From Desulfobacterales bacterium (GTDB lineage Bacteria > Desulfobacterota > Desulfobacteria > Desulfobacterales > ETH-SRB1), in contig JASEIZ010000032.1 of assembly GCA_030017395.1 (NCBI GenBank), forward strand, positions 1 to 13,750: a stretch of DNA of 13,750 nt. Direction: 5' to 3'. Below the pieces are notes generated by a model. It did not search any database. It worked only from the letters and a program-made list of their open reading frames with translations, and was not told the origin of the DNA. A program made the translations under genes and the position numbers. Each line of letters starts with the position of its first letter. Within the stretch, counting starts at the first letter, position 1. Positions 6,614 through 13,489 of this stretch are shown here, one piece after another.

Positions 6614-7435
6614 TTATTTGTGAGCGAGATTGAGCCAAGGCTTAATTGGAACATAACCTTCAAGATCAATTGTGACGCTGGAAAATCCTATTTTTCTGAA
6701 TTCTCTTATAATAGTTTCCCTGTTTTTTTTGTCTGAAATTTTTCCAATTTTTTCCGGATTTACCTCTATCCTTGCCGTGTTTTCATGTTTTCTTACGCGA
6801 CAAGCATTAAATCCAAGGCTTACCAAAACATCTTCTGCCTTATCAACCATCTTAAGTGCATCTACTGTTATAGGAGTATCATATGGAATCCTTGTTGCAA
6901 GACATGCCAGAGCCGGTTTGTTCCAAGCCTCGAGATTCATCTTTTTTGATAACAGCCTGATGGCATCTTTGGTAAGTCCGGCATCAATCATAGGAGCAAG
7001 AACTCCCATTTGCTGTGCCGCAACATGCCCGGGACGAAAATCTTCAAGATCATCTGTGTTGGCTCCATGAGCTATGTATTTAATGCCGATGTTTGACGCA
7101 ATTTTTATAAGCTTTTCAAAAAGGTTTTTTTTACACACATAACATCTATCCTTCTTGTTGACCACAAAAGCAGGCAGGCTCATTTCCTTTGATTGCAGCA
7201 TAATATGTTTAATACCGTAATTTTTTACAAACACGGTTGCTTCCTTATTTTCACGCGCGGGATGTATTTGTGACACCGCTGTTACGGCAACTACATTCTT
7301 TTTTAATACCTCATGGGCTACGGCAAGAAGAAAAGTGCTGTCAACACCACCTGAGAATGCAACCATCAGGGAATCAAGCTTCTTGAGAATTAAAACTAAT
7401 TGCTTTTTTTTATTATTTAAACTTAACTGGTTCAT
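6614..7435 (-). CDS. larE: LarE-type ATP-dependent sulfur transferase
   Basis: 273-residue PP-loop ATP pyrophosphatase. The nucleotide loop is plain: MVAFSGGVDSTFLLAVA (24-40). LarE adenylates the pyridinium biscarboxylate precursor and inserts sulfur, a step in building the nickel-pincer nucleotide cofactor of lactate racemase (LarA) and related enzymes; it acts in the cytoplasm. Three cysteines stand out: C98 and C101 (DRCYVCKKNL) and C178 in PALACLATRIPYDTPIT. C178 sits where the sacrificial Cys (Cys176) of Lactiplantibacillus LarE is expected. A CX2C pair plus a distant Cys would also suit the 4Fe-4S-dependent LarE variety, which reuses externally supplied sulfur; this is inference from memory of that family. 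GGAA nine bases before the ATG may serve as ribosome site. No larA, larB or larC is in the window, so the client enzyme is unknown. It is divergent from the uncharacterised gene at 7590. Confidence 0.9.
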   Translation of the reverse strand: MNQLSLNNKKKQLVLILKKLDSLMVAFSGGVDSTFLLAVAHEVLKKNVVAVTAVSQIHPARENKEATVFVKNYGIKHIMLQSKEMSLPAFVVNKKDRCYVCKKNLFEKLIKIASNIGIKYIAHGANTDDLEDFRPGHVAAQQMGVLAPMIDAGLTKDAIRLLSKKMNLEAWNKPALACLATRIPYDTPITVDALKMVDKAEDVLVSLGFNACRVRKHENTARIEVNPEKIGKISDKKNRETIIREFRKIGFSSVTIDLEGYVPIKPWLNLAHK

Positions 7436-7589
7436 TATAAAATTTCCAAACGCGTTAGTTTTGTGACGCAGAAAATATATTTACAAAAACAGATTAATCA
7501 TCTATAGAGATCATCAAATAGTTAAGTCGCCAAGTTGGTAAGCAATTTTTAAAACAGCCCCTATGCCAAATCAAGGTTTTGACTAATCA

Positions 7590-8198
7590 ATGCAAAAGCC
7601 AATAAAATATCTTGCAGTCTTCTTGGTTATCCCGGCGGCGCTTGTTATTTATTCGAGTTTTTCAAACACGAACAACTATTATATTAAGACCACAGGCGGA
7701 GCCGTTGAAATCCATAAAGGAAAATTCGCTCCAATGAGCCAGGAGTTGTTTATTGTTTTACCAGGAGCACAAGCTCCGCAATCAATTAAAGCTGTTTATT
7801 CAAAGGAAGAGGTTTTTCCGCTTATCTTTAACTATTACATTAACAAAGCCGACGCCATTCTGGATATGCCTGGAATGCCTGATTTTGATGGAATTAAATT
7901 CTACCTGAAAAAAGCCCTTTCTTTTGGTATTACCGATGATCTTCGCAAAAAAGCCTATGCACGTTTAAACAGCATCGATATGATGATTCTCCAGTACAAG
8001 GCCGATGTCGCCGCAAGCAAAGAAACTGTTGACGGCTTTAAAACAGCTCTGGAGTATCTCAAAAAAGCTGCTTTGCTTGATCTTAATGCCGACCAGAACA
8101 AACTTGTAAACCAGAAAATCGAATCCCTCGCGGCTAAAATCGCAGAGTCTATAGCCGGATCGCCTAAAACACCAGAGGTTAAGCCTCCCGTCAAATAA
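7590..8198 (+). CDS. Membrane-anchored protein of unknown function
   Basis: I do not recognise a named family. The 202-residue product begins with MQKPIK and a hydrophobic helix at about 7-24 with no lipobox Cys, suggesting an uncleaved N-terminal anchor with the rest outside the cytoplasm. A short beta-rich segment follows (YYIKTTGGAVEIHKGKFAP, 30-48), then LFIVLPGA. From about 75 the protein is helical; two stretches (about 101-135 and 147-185) have the hydrophobic spacing of TPR-like helical pairs, with YLKKAL at 105-110 and again YLKKAA at 156-161. The tail is Pro/Lys-rich (SPKTPEVKPPVK). The gene is preceded by a 154-base divergent gap shared with larE and ends 27 bases before the convergent peptide-transporter operon. 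The ribosome site is weak (AAGG about 13 bases upstream). A scaffold or assembly role would fit TPR-like helices, but nothing in the neighbourhood supports a specific function. Confidence 0.7.
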   Translation: MQKPIKYLAVFLVIPAALVIYSSFSNTNNYYIKTTGGAVEIHKGKFAPMSQELFIVLPGAQAPQSIKAVYSKEEVFPLIFNYYINKADAILDMPGMPDFDGIKFYLKKALSFGITDDLRKKAYARLNSIDMMILQYKADVAASKETVDGFKTALEYLKKAALLDLNADQNKLVNQKIESLAAKIAESIAGSPKTPEVKPPVK

Positions 8199-8225
8199 TC
8201 CACAATCCACTATTCGACTACTCCA

Positions 8226-9212
8226 CTAATACAAATGGCACCACACTCCATGTTTTCCCGATTTCACCTCCTGCGGCGCTTTTTCTCTGCATATATTCAT
8301 AGCTTCCATGCAACGTGTGTGGAACGTACATCCGGAAGGAGGAGTTGAAGGAGAAGGCATTTCTCCATTTAGAATAATTCGTTTGCTTTTATGTTTAGCC
8401 TCCTCGGAATCCGGTTTTGGCACCGCATTAATTAAAGCCTTAGTATAAGGATGCATGGGGTTTTTAATTATATCGCCGGTCGGTCCATATTCCACTATTT
8501 TGCCAAGATACATAACAGCCATGCGGTGCGCAATATTGCTCACCACGCTTAAATTGTGCGATATAAAAAGATAAGACAGGTTGTATCTGTCCCGCAAATC
8601 CATAAGCAGATTTATAACCTGCGCTTGAACCGATACGTCAAGAGCGCTGACAGGTTCATCACAAACAATTAAATCAGGCCTTAAAGATAAAGCTCTTGCT
8701 ATATTGATGCGCTGGCGCTGCCCGCCTGAAAACTCATGTGGATAACGATATATGGCCTCTTCATCAAGCCCGACCTCATTCATAAGTCTTTTTGCATGAT
8801 CCTCTCTGGTTCCTTGTATCAAGCGGAATTCAACAAGCCCTTCAGTAATAATATCAATGATATTCATTTTTGGATTAAGCGCCGTCAGAGGATCTTGAAA
8901 GATTATCTGCATACTTTTTCTTATCTCTCTTAGTTCCCTGCGATTAAGCTCAAGAAGATTCTTGCCGCAAAAAAGGATCTTGCCTCTTCGAGCCTTTTCC
9001 AGCCCAAGCAAAGTTCTTCCCAGAGTGCTCTTCCCACATCCTGACTCTCCGACAAGACCGAGTGTTTCACCTCTGTTTATATGCAACGAGACTATATCAA
9101 CCGCCCTGACATACCCGACTGTTCTTGCCATGATACCGCGTTTTATCGGAAACCATGTTTGAAGGTCGCAAACTTCTAATAACGGCGATTTTTTTGGTTG
9201 TTTACAGTTCAT
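8226..9212 (-). CDS. Peptide ABC transporter ATP-binding protein (DppF/OppF type)
   Basis: 328-residue ATPase that with its DppD-like partner powers the YejBE permease for peptide uptake. All ABC motifs are intact: Walker A GESGCGKS (55-62), Q-loop Q106, signature FSGGQRQR (161-168), Walker B LIVCDEP (181-187), and switch His H219. The C-terminal oligopeptide-transporter extension follows, with NPMHPYTKAL (251-260) and the cysteine set C295, C301, C308 and C325; in some Opp ATPases such cysteines bind an iron-sulfur cluster. In E. coli the two ATPase halves are fused as YejF; here they are separate genes. The ATG at 9212 lies inside the end of the dppD-like gene (11-base overlap), with no strong ribosome site, so translational coupling is likely. 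It is the last gene of the operon; no hairpin-plus-T terminator was seen in the 27 bases that follow. Confidence 0.94.
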   Translation of the reverse strand: MNCKQPKKSPLLEVCDLQTWFPIKRGIMARTVGYVRAVDIVSLHINRGETLGLVGESGCGKSTLGRTLLGLEKARRGKILFCGKNLLELNRRELREIRKSMQIIFQDPLTALNPKMNIIDIITEGLVEFRLIQGTREDHAKRLMNEVGLDEEAIYRYPHEFSGGQRQRINIARALSLRPDLIVCDEPVSALDVSVQAQVINLLMDLRDRYNLSYLFISHNLSVVSNIAHRMAVMYLGKIVEYGPTGDIIKNPMHPYTKALINAVPKPDSEEAKHKSKRIILNGEMPSPSTPPSGCTFHTRCMEAMNICREKAPQEVKSGKHGVWCHLY

Positions 9213-10164
9213 TTTTCACAAGAAAACACGCTGTCCTGTGTTTATTGCCAAGATCGACGAGTTTTGGTTTTTCATCCCTGCATCTGTCAAATGCATCAGG
9301 GCATCGATCAAAAAAATGACACCCTGATGGATAATCAAGGGCTGACGGCACTTGGCCGGGAATTGCTTTCAATCTGCCTTTATCTGCTGAAAGTTTCGGG
9401 ATGGCCTCAAGAAGCGCTATAGTATAAGGATGTTTGGGCCTTGAAAAAATATCGTTCCTGCTTCCTTCTTCGACTATTTTTGAGGCATACATAACCAGCA
9501 CCCTGTCGCACATTTCCCATATCACTCCCATATCATGTGTAATAAGCAGTATAGAGGTGTGAGATCGTCTCGTCTCTTTGATCAGGTCGAAAATCTGAGC
9601 CTGTGTCGTTACATCAAGCGCTGTTGTCGGTTCATCCGCTATGATAAGGTCTGGTTCCAGCATCAAGGCCATAGCAATCATCACCCTTTGCTGCATACCT
9701 CCGGAAAGCTGATAGGGATAAGCAAACATCATTTCCTTTGGATCAGAGATCTTAACCTTCTCAACCCATGTTTCGGCAATATTCCAAGCTTCTTTTACTG
9801 TTATATTCTTATGCAGCAAAATAGTCTCAACCATCTGCCTGCCGATTGTATGCAGGGGTGAAAGTGCGGACCCGGGTTCCTGAAATATCATGCTTATCGC
9901 CCTGCCGCGTATTTTTCTCATCTCGTTGTGATCTAACTCAAGAAGATTTTTGCCGTAAAATAAAATTTCACCTGTTTCAATCTTTCCATAAGGCAATGGG
10001 ATAAGGCGGAGTATGCTCAATGCTGTGACCGATTTCCCGCATCCTGATTCGCCGACCAATCCGACAATTTCGTTCCTGTCGACATGGAATGAAACATCAT
10101 CAACCGCTCTTACAATACCTTCGTCTATTTCAAAAGTAACCGTTATGTTATTGATTTTAAGCAA
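9202..10164 (-). CDS. Peptide ABC transporter ATP-binding protein (DppD/OppD type)
   Basis: First ATPase of the peptide importer. The TTG at 10164 is chosen as start because GAGGA stands eight bases ahead (10173-10177), giving 320 residues beginning with MLKINNITVTF, the usual family opening. Two further in-frame TTG codons, at 10170 and 10179, lie within or beside that ribosome site. Counted from the TTG at 10164: Walker A GESGCGKS 38-45, Q-loop Q95, signature LSGGMQQR 153-160, Walker B LIIADEP 173-179, switch His H210. The C-terminal extension has HPYTIALLEAIP and cysteines C282, C288, C295 and C313, the set that holds a 4Fe-4S cluster in mycobacterial OppD. It follows yejE after about 20 bases and overlaps the dppF-like gene by 11. 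Separate D and F genes, not a fused YejF, distinguish this from enterobacterial Yej systems. Confidence 0.93.
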   Translation of the reverse strand: MLKINNITVTFEIDEGIVRAVDDVSFHVDRNEIVGLVGESGCGKSVTALSILRLIPLPYGKIETGEILFYGKNLLELDHNEMRKIRGRAISMIFQEPGSALSPLHTIGRQMVETILLHKNITVKEAWNIAETWVEKVKISDPKEMMFAYPYQLSGGMQQRVMIAMALMLEPDLIIADEPTTALDVTTQAQIFDLIKETRRSHTSILLITHDMGVIWEMCDRVLVMYASKIVEEGSRNDIFSRPKHPYTIALLEAIPKLSADKGRLKAIPGQVPSALDYPSGCHFFDRCPDAFDRCRDEKPKLVDLGNKHRTACFLVKNEL

Positions 10165-10185
10165 TTTCAAATTCCTCAATCTTTA

Positions 10186-11799
10186 TCATTCAAGCCTGCT
10201 GCTTCTCTTCGGGTCATAAGCGTTTCTTATTCCATCACCTACAAATACACCAAGAAGCATAACCACAAATAACGCCAAAGACGGATAGAGAATAAGCCAC
10301 CATGCCCATCTGTACTGCTGAGCCTGTAATAGAAGCTCTCCCCAGCTTGGAGTGGGCGGGGGAAGTCCGAACCCTAGATAGTCAAGAGCCGCAAGTGTTC
10401 CTATTGCTCCGACAAGAGAAAAGGGGAAAAAAGTTATTACAGGAACCATGGCATTGGGAAGAATATGTTTAAATATTATCTTATATGATGATACTCCCAT
10501 GCATTTGGCGGCCTCAACAAATTCTTTTTTGCGCAGACGGAGAAATTCAGCGCGGATATAATAAGAAATCCCTATCCAGTTGAAAAGCCCATAACAAAAC
10601 AGAAGTAAAGAAAAACTCCGCCCATAGATTGATCCCATAAGAATCATAATATAAAGAAACGGCAGCGCGCTCCAGATTTCAATAAAACGTTGGCCTGTTA
10701 TGTCCATTGCTCCGCCATAATATCCCTGAACAGCACCCGCAATAATCCCTAAGATCATTGAACAGGTAACAAGCATCAGGCCGAAAGTAAGCGAAGTTCT
10801 CAATCCATAAAGAATTCTGGCTAAAACATCCCTGCCTGCCCCGTCAATCCCCATCAAATGCTCCTTAACCGGGATAAATGGAAAGCGGATATCATCTTTT
10901 TCAAAGCTAATGCTGTAAGGCCGGTTTTTAACCTTTAAAACAAAAGGATCAATCGTATGCAAAAACCGCTCTTTTACAATAGTTAGAAGGGTTTTTCTAT
11001 CTTGAGCTGTAAGAGAGTTCCATATATTTACGCTGTTTTGTTTGATTTTGTTTTGAACAGGCTTCAGGTTTTTGTCGAAAACTATTTTTTCTACACTCTG
11101 ATGTTTTGCCATTGCCTTTCTGAATGTAAGTCTGACACTTTCAGGCGCGCTTTTACGCGAAAAGTATGTAGATAGAGAAATTACAACTTCTATTCCATTA
11201 TTGCCCATTACCTTTGAAGAAATTAATCGCTGCGCATTTTCGTTTGCAAATCGCTTTTCAATTCCATGCTTTATGCTTTCCGGGATGTTGTAATATACGG
11301 GCAAAAAAACCCCTTTTGCCTGCTTGTCTTTCATGTTGATAAAAAAGCCGAATGAAGCAGATCTGACAATTGAATAATCCTTCCTTATATTAACGGTTCC
11401 GATCATGGGCATTGCGGTAAAAACAAGTGTGACATTATCTGAAACAGCAATCGATTCTGGATCAATGCTTTCAAAAGGGCTGAATTGAACCAGTGGGAAG
11501 ATCATAAAATTGCCGGTATCTTTTCTGAATGCTGCGCTTCTGTTTATGCTTTTGTAATCCGGCCTTGTTTGTTTATTGTTTCCGGCGAACAGGTCTTCGG
11601 GATAAAACTTAACCGCAGGAAAATATGATTTTCCATTAAACCTGACATATAAAGGAATATCATTGCATACAAGTTCGGAACAAAGACTGATCACATAAAA
11701 AATAATCAATATCCCTAATGAGATATAAGCGCGCTTTATTTCTTTAAAACGCGATATCCTCATCCTTGTTATCGGGTTTTTAAATATTTTATGAATCAT
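10186..11799 (-). CDS. yejE: YejE-type peptide ABC permease with large periplasmic insert
   Basis: Inner-membrane permease subunit of a Yej/Dpp-type importer. The ATG at 11799 is chosen, giving 537 residues that open with NPITRMRISRFKEIKRAY, matching the YejE start; a TTG at 11859 would add 20 residues lying partly in a repeat. Typical YejE features follow: TM1 at about 27-45 with SLCSELVCND, then LYVRFNGKSYFPAVKFYPE, as in E. coli YejE; GIDGAGRDVLARILYGLR (317-334) before the core helices; the EAA loop EAAKCMGVSSYKIIFKHILP (429-448), which docks on the ATPases; and LDYLGFGLPP near 472-481. E. coli YejE has about 341 residues. The excess lies between about 115 and 305, after TM1, so it is periplasmic. 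It has no Cys, mixed strands and helices, and no family I recognise. It could help capture substrate, since no binding protein is encoded nearby. The dppD-like gene follows closely; yejB is 305 bases upstream. Confidence 0.9.
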   Translation of the reverse strand: MIHKIFKNPITRMRISRFKEIKRAYISLGILIIFYVISLCSELVCNDIPLYVRFNGKSYFPAVKFYPEDLFAGNNKQTRPDYKSINRSAAFRKDTGNFMIFPLVQFSPFESIDPESIAVSDNVTLVFTAMPMIGTVNIRKDYSIVRSASFGFFINMKDKQAKGVFLPVYYNIPESIKHGIEKRFANENAQRLISSKVMGNNGIEVVISLSTYFSRKSAPESVRLTFRKAMAKHQSVEKIVFDKNLKPVQNKIKQNSVNIWNSLTAQDRKTLLTIVKERFLHTIDPFVLKVKNRPYSISFEKDDIRFPFIPVKEHLMGIDGAGRDVLARILYGLRTSLTFGLMLVTCSMILGIIAGAVQGYYGGAMDITGQRFIEIWSALPFLYIMILMGSIYGRSFSLLLFCYGLFNWIGISYYIRAEFLRLRKKEFVEAAKCMGVSSYKIIFKHILPNAMVPVITFFPFSLVGAIGTLAALDYLGFGLPPPTPSWGELLLQAQQYRWAWWLILYPSLALFVVMLLGVFVGDGIRNAYDPKRSSRLE

Positions 11800-11893
11800 T
11801 GACAAGGGTTCAGCCCATCTTTTGAAAATCCGTAAATATCCACCGCCCGCTTCGCTCAAGGCGCAGAGACCGCAGAGAAAATAAATATTTATC

Positions 11894-11916
11894 CTTTCTG
11901 TTGAGAGGACAGAAAG
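11894..11916. repeat. Hairpin A, loop TGAGAGG
   Basis: CTTTCTGT (11894-11901) pairs perfectly with ACAGAAAG (11909-11916) around TGAGAGG. On the plus strand an A-rich stretch follows, not a T-run, so it is not an intrinsic terminator. It belongs to repeat copy A. Confidence 0.75.
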
Positions 11917-11997
11917 AATAAAACTCTAATGCTGCGCATGTCAATATGGTCATATGGTTTGAAATTATATAAACCTAATAGAAATATCCATTGGCCT

Positions 11998-12046
11998 GTG
12001 GACTTTTGTTTTCCGGCCTCTCACCGGAAAACAAAAATAAGTCAAC
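11998..12046. repeat. Hairpin B, loop TGAGAGG on the minus strand
   Basis: TTTTGTTTTCCGG (12004-12016) pairs perfectly with CCGGAAAACAAAA (12024-12036) around CCTCTCA, the complement of TGAGAGG. Outer arms GTGGACTT (11998-12005) and AAGTCAAC (12039-12046) extend the stem with one mismatch and a small bulge. It belongs to repeat copy B and lies about 60 bases past the yejB stop in the operon's reading direction. Confidence 0.8.
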
Positions 12047-12104
12047 CTCTGCGTTCTCCGCGGCTTTGCGGTGAGCTAATACGATCATTGTTGAATACCT
12101 TGGA

Positions 12105-13148
12105 TCAGCTTTTCTGAAATGTTATTCGGGGATCTATAAGAACATACAAAAAGTCTGAAAGGATGTTTCCAATAAGGCCAAGCACAGAGGTAAGTGAAAG
12201 GATGCCCATGAAAACAGGATAATCACGACCTACTATTGCCTCAAGGCTTAATCTGCCCATCCCCGGTATTTCAAAAACCTGTTCGATGATCACCGATCCG
12301 GCGAACATAACGGTTAAAATAGATCCGAGTCCTGTTGCAATGGGTATTAAAGAGTTACGCAAGGCATGTCCCCAAATGGCCCTGTTAAAACTCCCACCCT
12401 TTGCAAGAACGGTTCTCACATAGTCTTTGCTTATCTGCTCAAGAAGAGAATTTTTCATCAAAAGGGTTAAAACAGCAAAGTTTCCTATAATGTAACATAG
12501 AACCGGAAGAAACATATGCCTGAAGATATCCTTTGACTGGCCCCAGAATGTCATTCCAGCAAAGTTATCGGAATAAAACCCGGATACAGGGAAAAAATCC
12601 CATAAACCCTCCACGGTTCCGCAAAAAAGCATCTTCAGAACCATTCCAAATGCAAATGCCGGAACAGCATATCCGACAAAAACAATTACACTTGATCCAA
12701 GATCAAACATGGTGTTGTGTTTGATAGCCTTTATTATGCCGAGAGGGATGCATACAAGATAGGATAAAACAAAACCTGTTACTCCAAAGACAAGTGAAAC
12801 CTTAAATCGCTGACTGATGAGCTGCCAGGCGGTTTTATTGGGGAATTTATATGATTCCATTTTCATGCCGAGCCTGTCGGTCACGAGCCATTTCCAATAT
12901 CGCTTGTAAAATGGTTTGTCAAAGCCGAAATGTGCTTCTATGGCTTTTCTCTGCTGTTCGGAAATAGATGCGCCGGCTTCTACTCCCCTGCCCGATTCTT
13001 CGGCGCCTATACCTTTCATTTGCATTATAACCTGTTCCACAGGCCCGCCGGGCACGAACTGGATAAGGCCAAAACACAAAATCGTAATCCCAATAAATGT
13101 TGGAATCACAAGAATAAACCGCCTGATAAAATAGTTCATACGTTCCAT
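12105..13148 (-). CDS. yejB: YejB-type peptide ABC permease
   Basis: 347-residue inner-membrane permease, near the family length (E. coli YejB about 364). It shows the N-terminal FIRRFILVIPTFIGITILCF helix (7-26) and the conserved QFVPGGPVEQ (30-39), then FGFDKPFYKRYWKW (74-87), which matches the FGFDKP/YFKM region of YejB. Core helices lie at about 115-140, 152-175, 212-232, 268-290 and 313-335. The EAA-like coupling loop is around 245-264 (RTVLAKGGSFNRAIWGHALR), and DYPVFMG and LIDPRI close the protein as in the family. The ATG at 13148 has AAGGA ten bases upstream; a second ATG three codons later fits the family start equally well. It is the first gene of the operon, and no yejA-like binding protein precedes it: the next gene upstream points the other way. 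Substrates of such systems are short peptides, including microcin C in enterics; the substrate here is unknown. Confidence 0.93.
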   Translation of the reverse strand: MERMNYFIRRFILVIPTFIGITILCFGLIQFVPGGPVEQVIMQMKGIGAEESGRGVEAGASISEQQRKAIEAHFGFDKPFYKRYWKWLVTDRLGMKMESYKFPNKTAWQLISQRFKVSLVFGVTGFVLSYLVCIPLGIIKAIKHNTMFDLGSSVIVFVGYAVPAFAFGMVLKMLFCGTVEGLWDFFPVSGFYSDNFAGMTFWGQSKDIFRHMFLPVLCYIIGNFAVLTLLMKNSLLEQISKDYVRTVLAKGGSFNRAIWGHALRNSLIPIATGLGSILTVMFAGSVIIEQVFEIPGMGRLSLEAIVGRDYPVFMGILSLTSVLGLIGNILSDFLYVLIDPRITFQKS

Positions 13149-13167
13149 AATCCAATATCCTTATGCC

Positions 13168-13191
13168 GGGCGACAAATTGTCACCCTTTTT
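13168..13191. promoter_or_regulatory. Palindrome GACAAATTGTC within a GGG/CCC stem before yejB
   Basis: GGG-C-GACA-AAT-TGTC-A-CCC followed by TTTTT on the plus strand. By shape it is a plus-strand terminator, but no plus-strand gene ends here. It sits 20 bases upstream of the yejB ATG, so an operator or a hairpin in the yejB leader is more likely. Confidence 0.4.
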
Positions 13192-13339
13192 ACCTATAAT
13201 CCCGATACTTCATACATTATAACAGATATCTTTTCAAGATATTGAAACTATATGCTCACTGCCCACATATATCAGCCGGATGTAATTTTATAAATCTCTT
13301 GACGGATGCGGCAGCGCCATAATATTTAACTTTTAGTAA

Positions 13340-13454
13340 CCATTCAGCCACGGATGAACGTAGATAGTTTTAAACACAAAGAAATCGCCGATATTGTTCT
13401 TAGAAATAAAAGAAAAATATCAATAATAATCAGCGTATATCTGTGGCTGAATAG
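13340..13454. repeat. MITE-like element with 26-base inverted ends (CAGCCACxGAT type)
   Basis: The left end (13340-13365, starting CCATTCAGCCACGGAT) matches the reverse complement of the right end (13429-13454, CTATTCAGCCACAGAT) at 20 of 26 bases. The 63 bases between are AT-rich without a gene. Repeats with an ATCTGTGGCTGA core are familiar as dispersed intergenic elements in bacteria of this kind (from memory). No target duplication is evident. Confidence 0.65.
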
Positions 13455-13489
13455 TTGCAACTTTTATGAAACAGTTTTAGTGATATAAA

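Larger units (their letters stand above)
11800..12104. repeat. Gap with two inverted CGCAGAG/TGAGAGG-hairpin repeat modules
   Basis: This 305-base gap between yejE and yejB holds no convincing gene. It carries two copies of one module in opposite orientation. Copy A (+, about 11855-11916): GCTCAAGG, GGCGCAGAG and CCGCAGAG blocks, some 17 AT-rich bases, then a hairpin with arms CTTTCTGT/ACAGAAAG and loop TGAGAGG (11894-11916). Copy B (-, about 12075-11998): GCTCACCG, CCGCGGAG and CGCAGAGG blocks, AT-rich bases, then arms TTTTCCGG/CCGGAAAA and the same loop TGAGAGG. The B stem extends to about 20 pairs with a small bulge. The order and spacing of parts agree between copies. CGCAGAG-type repeats are, as I recall, common between genes in Desulfobacterota. 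Confidence 0.75.
13149..13489. other. 341-base divergent intergenic region upstream of yejB
   Basis: No gene is supported here. From left to right it holds a GC-flanked palindrome with T-run (13168-13191), an AT-rich palindrome with arms ATATCTT/AAGATAT (13226-13242), and a MITE-like inverted repeat (13340-13454). Promoters for both yejB and the CoA-binding gene must lie in it, but no convincing -35/-10 pair was identified. Confidence 0.6.

Noticed and set aside
6672..7070. 132-codon open frame on the plus strand
   Set aside because: It is antisense to larE, with no domain or ribosome site.
11929..12117. 62-codon open frame on the plus strand between yejE and yejB
   Set aside because: It runs through hairpin B and the CGCAGAG block and ends inside yejB antisense; its residues come from translating a repeat.
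12919..13199. Several 70-90 codon frames overlapping the yejB start
   Set aside because: They are in other frames or antisense to a well-supported permease, with no independent signal.
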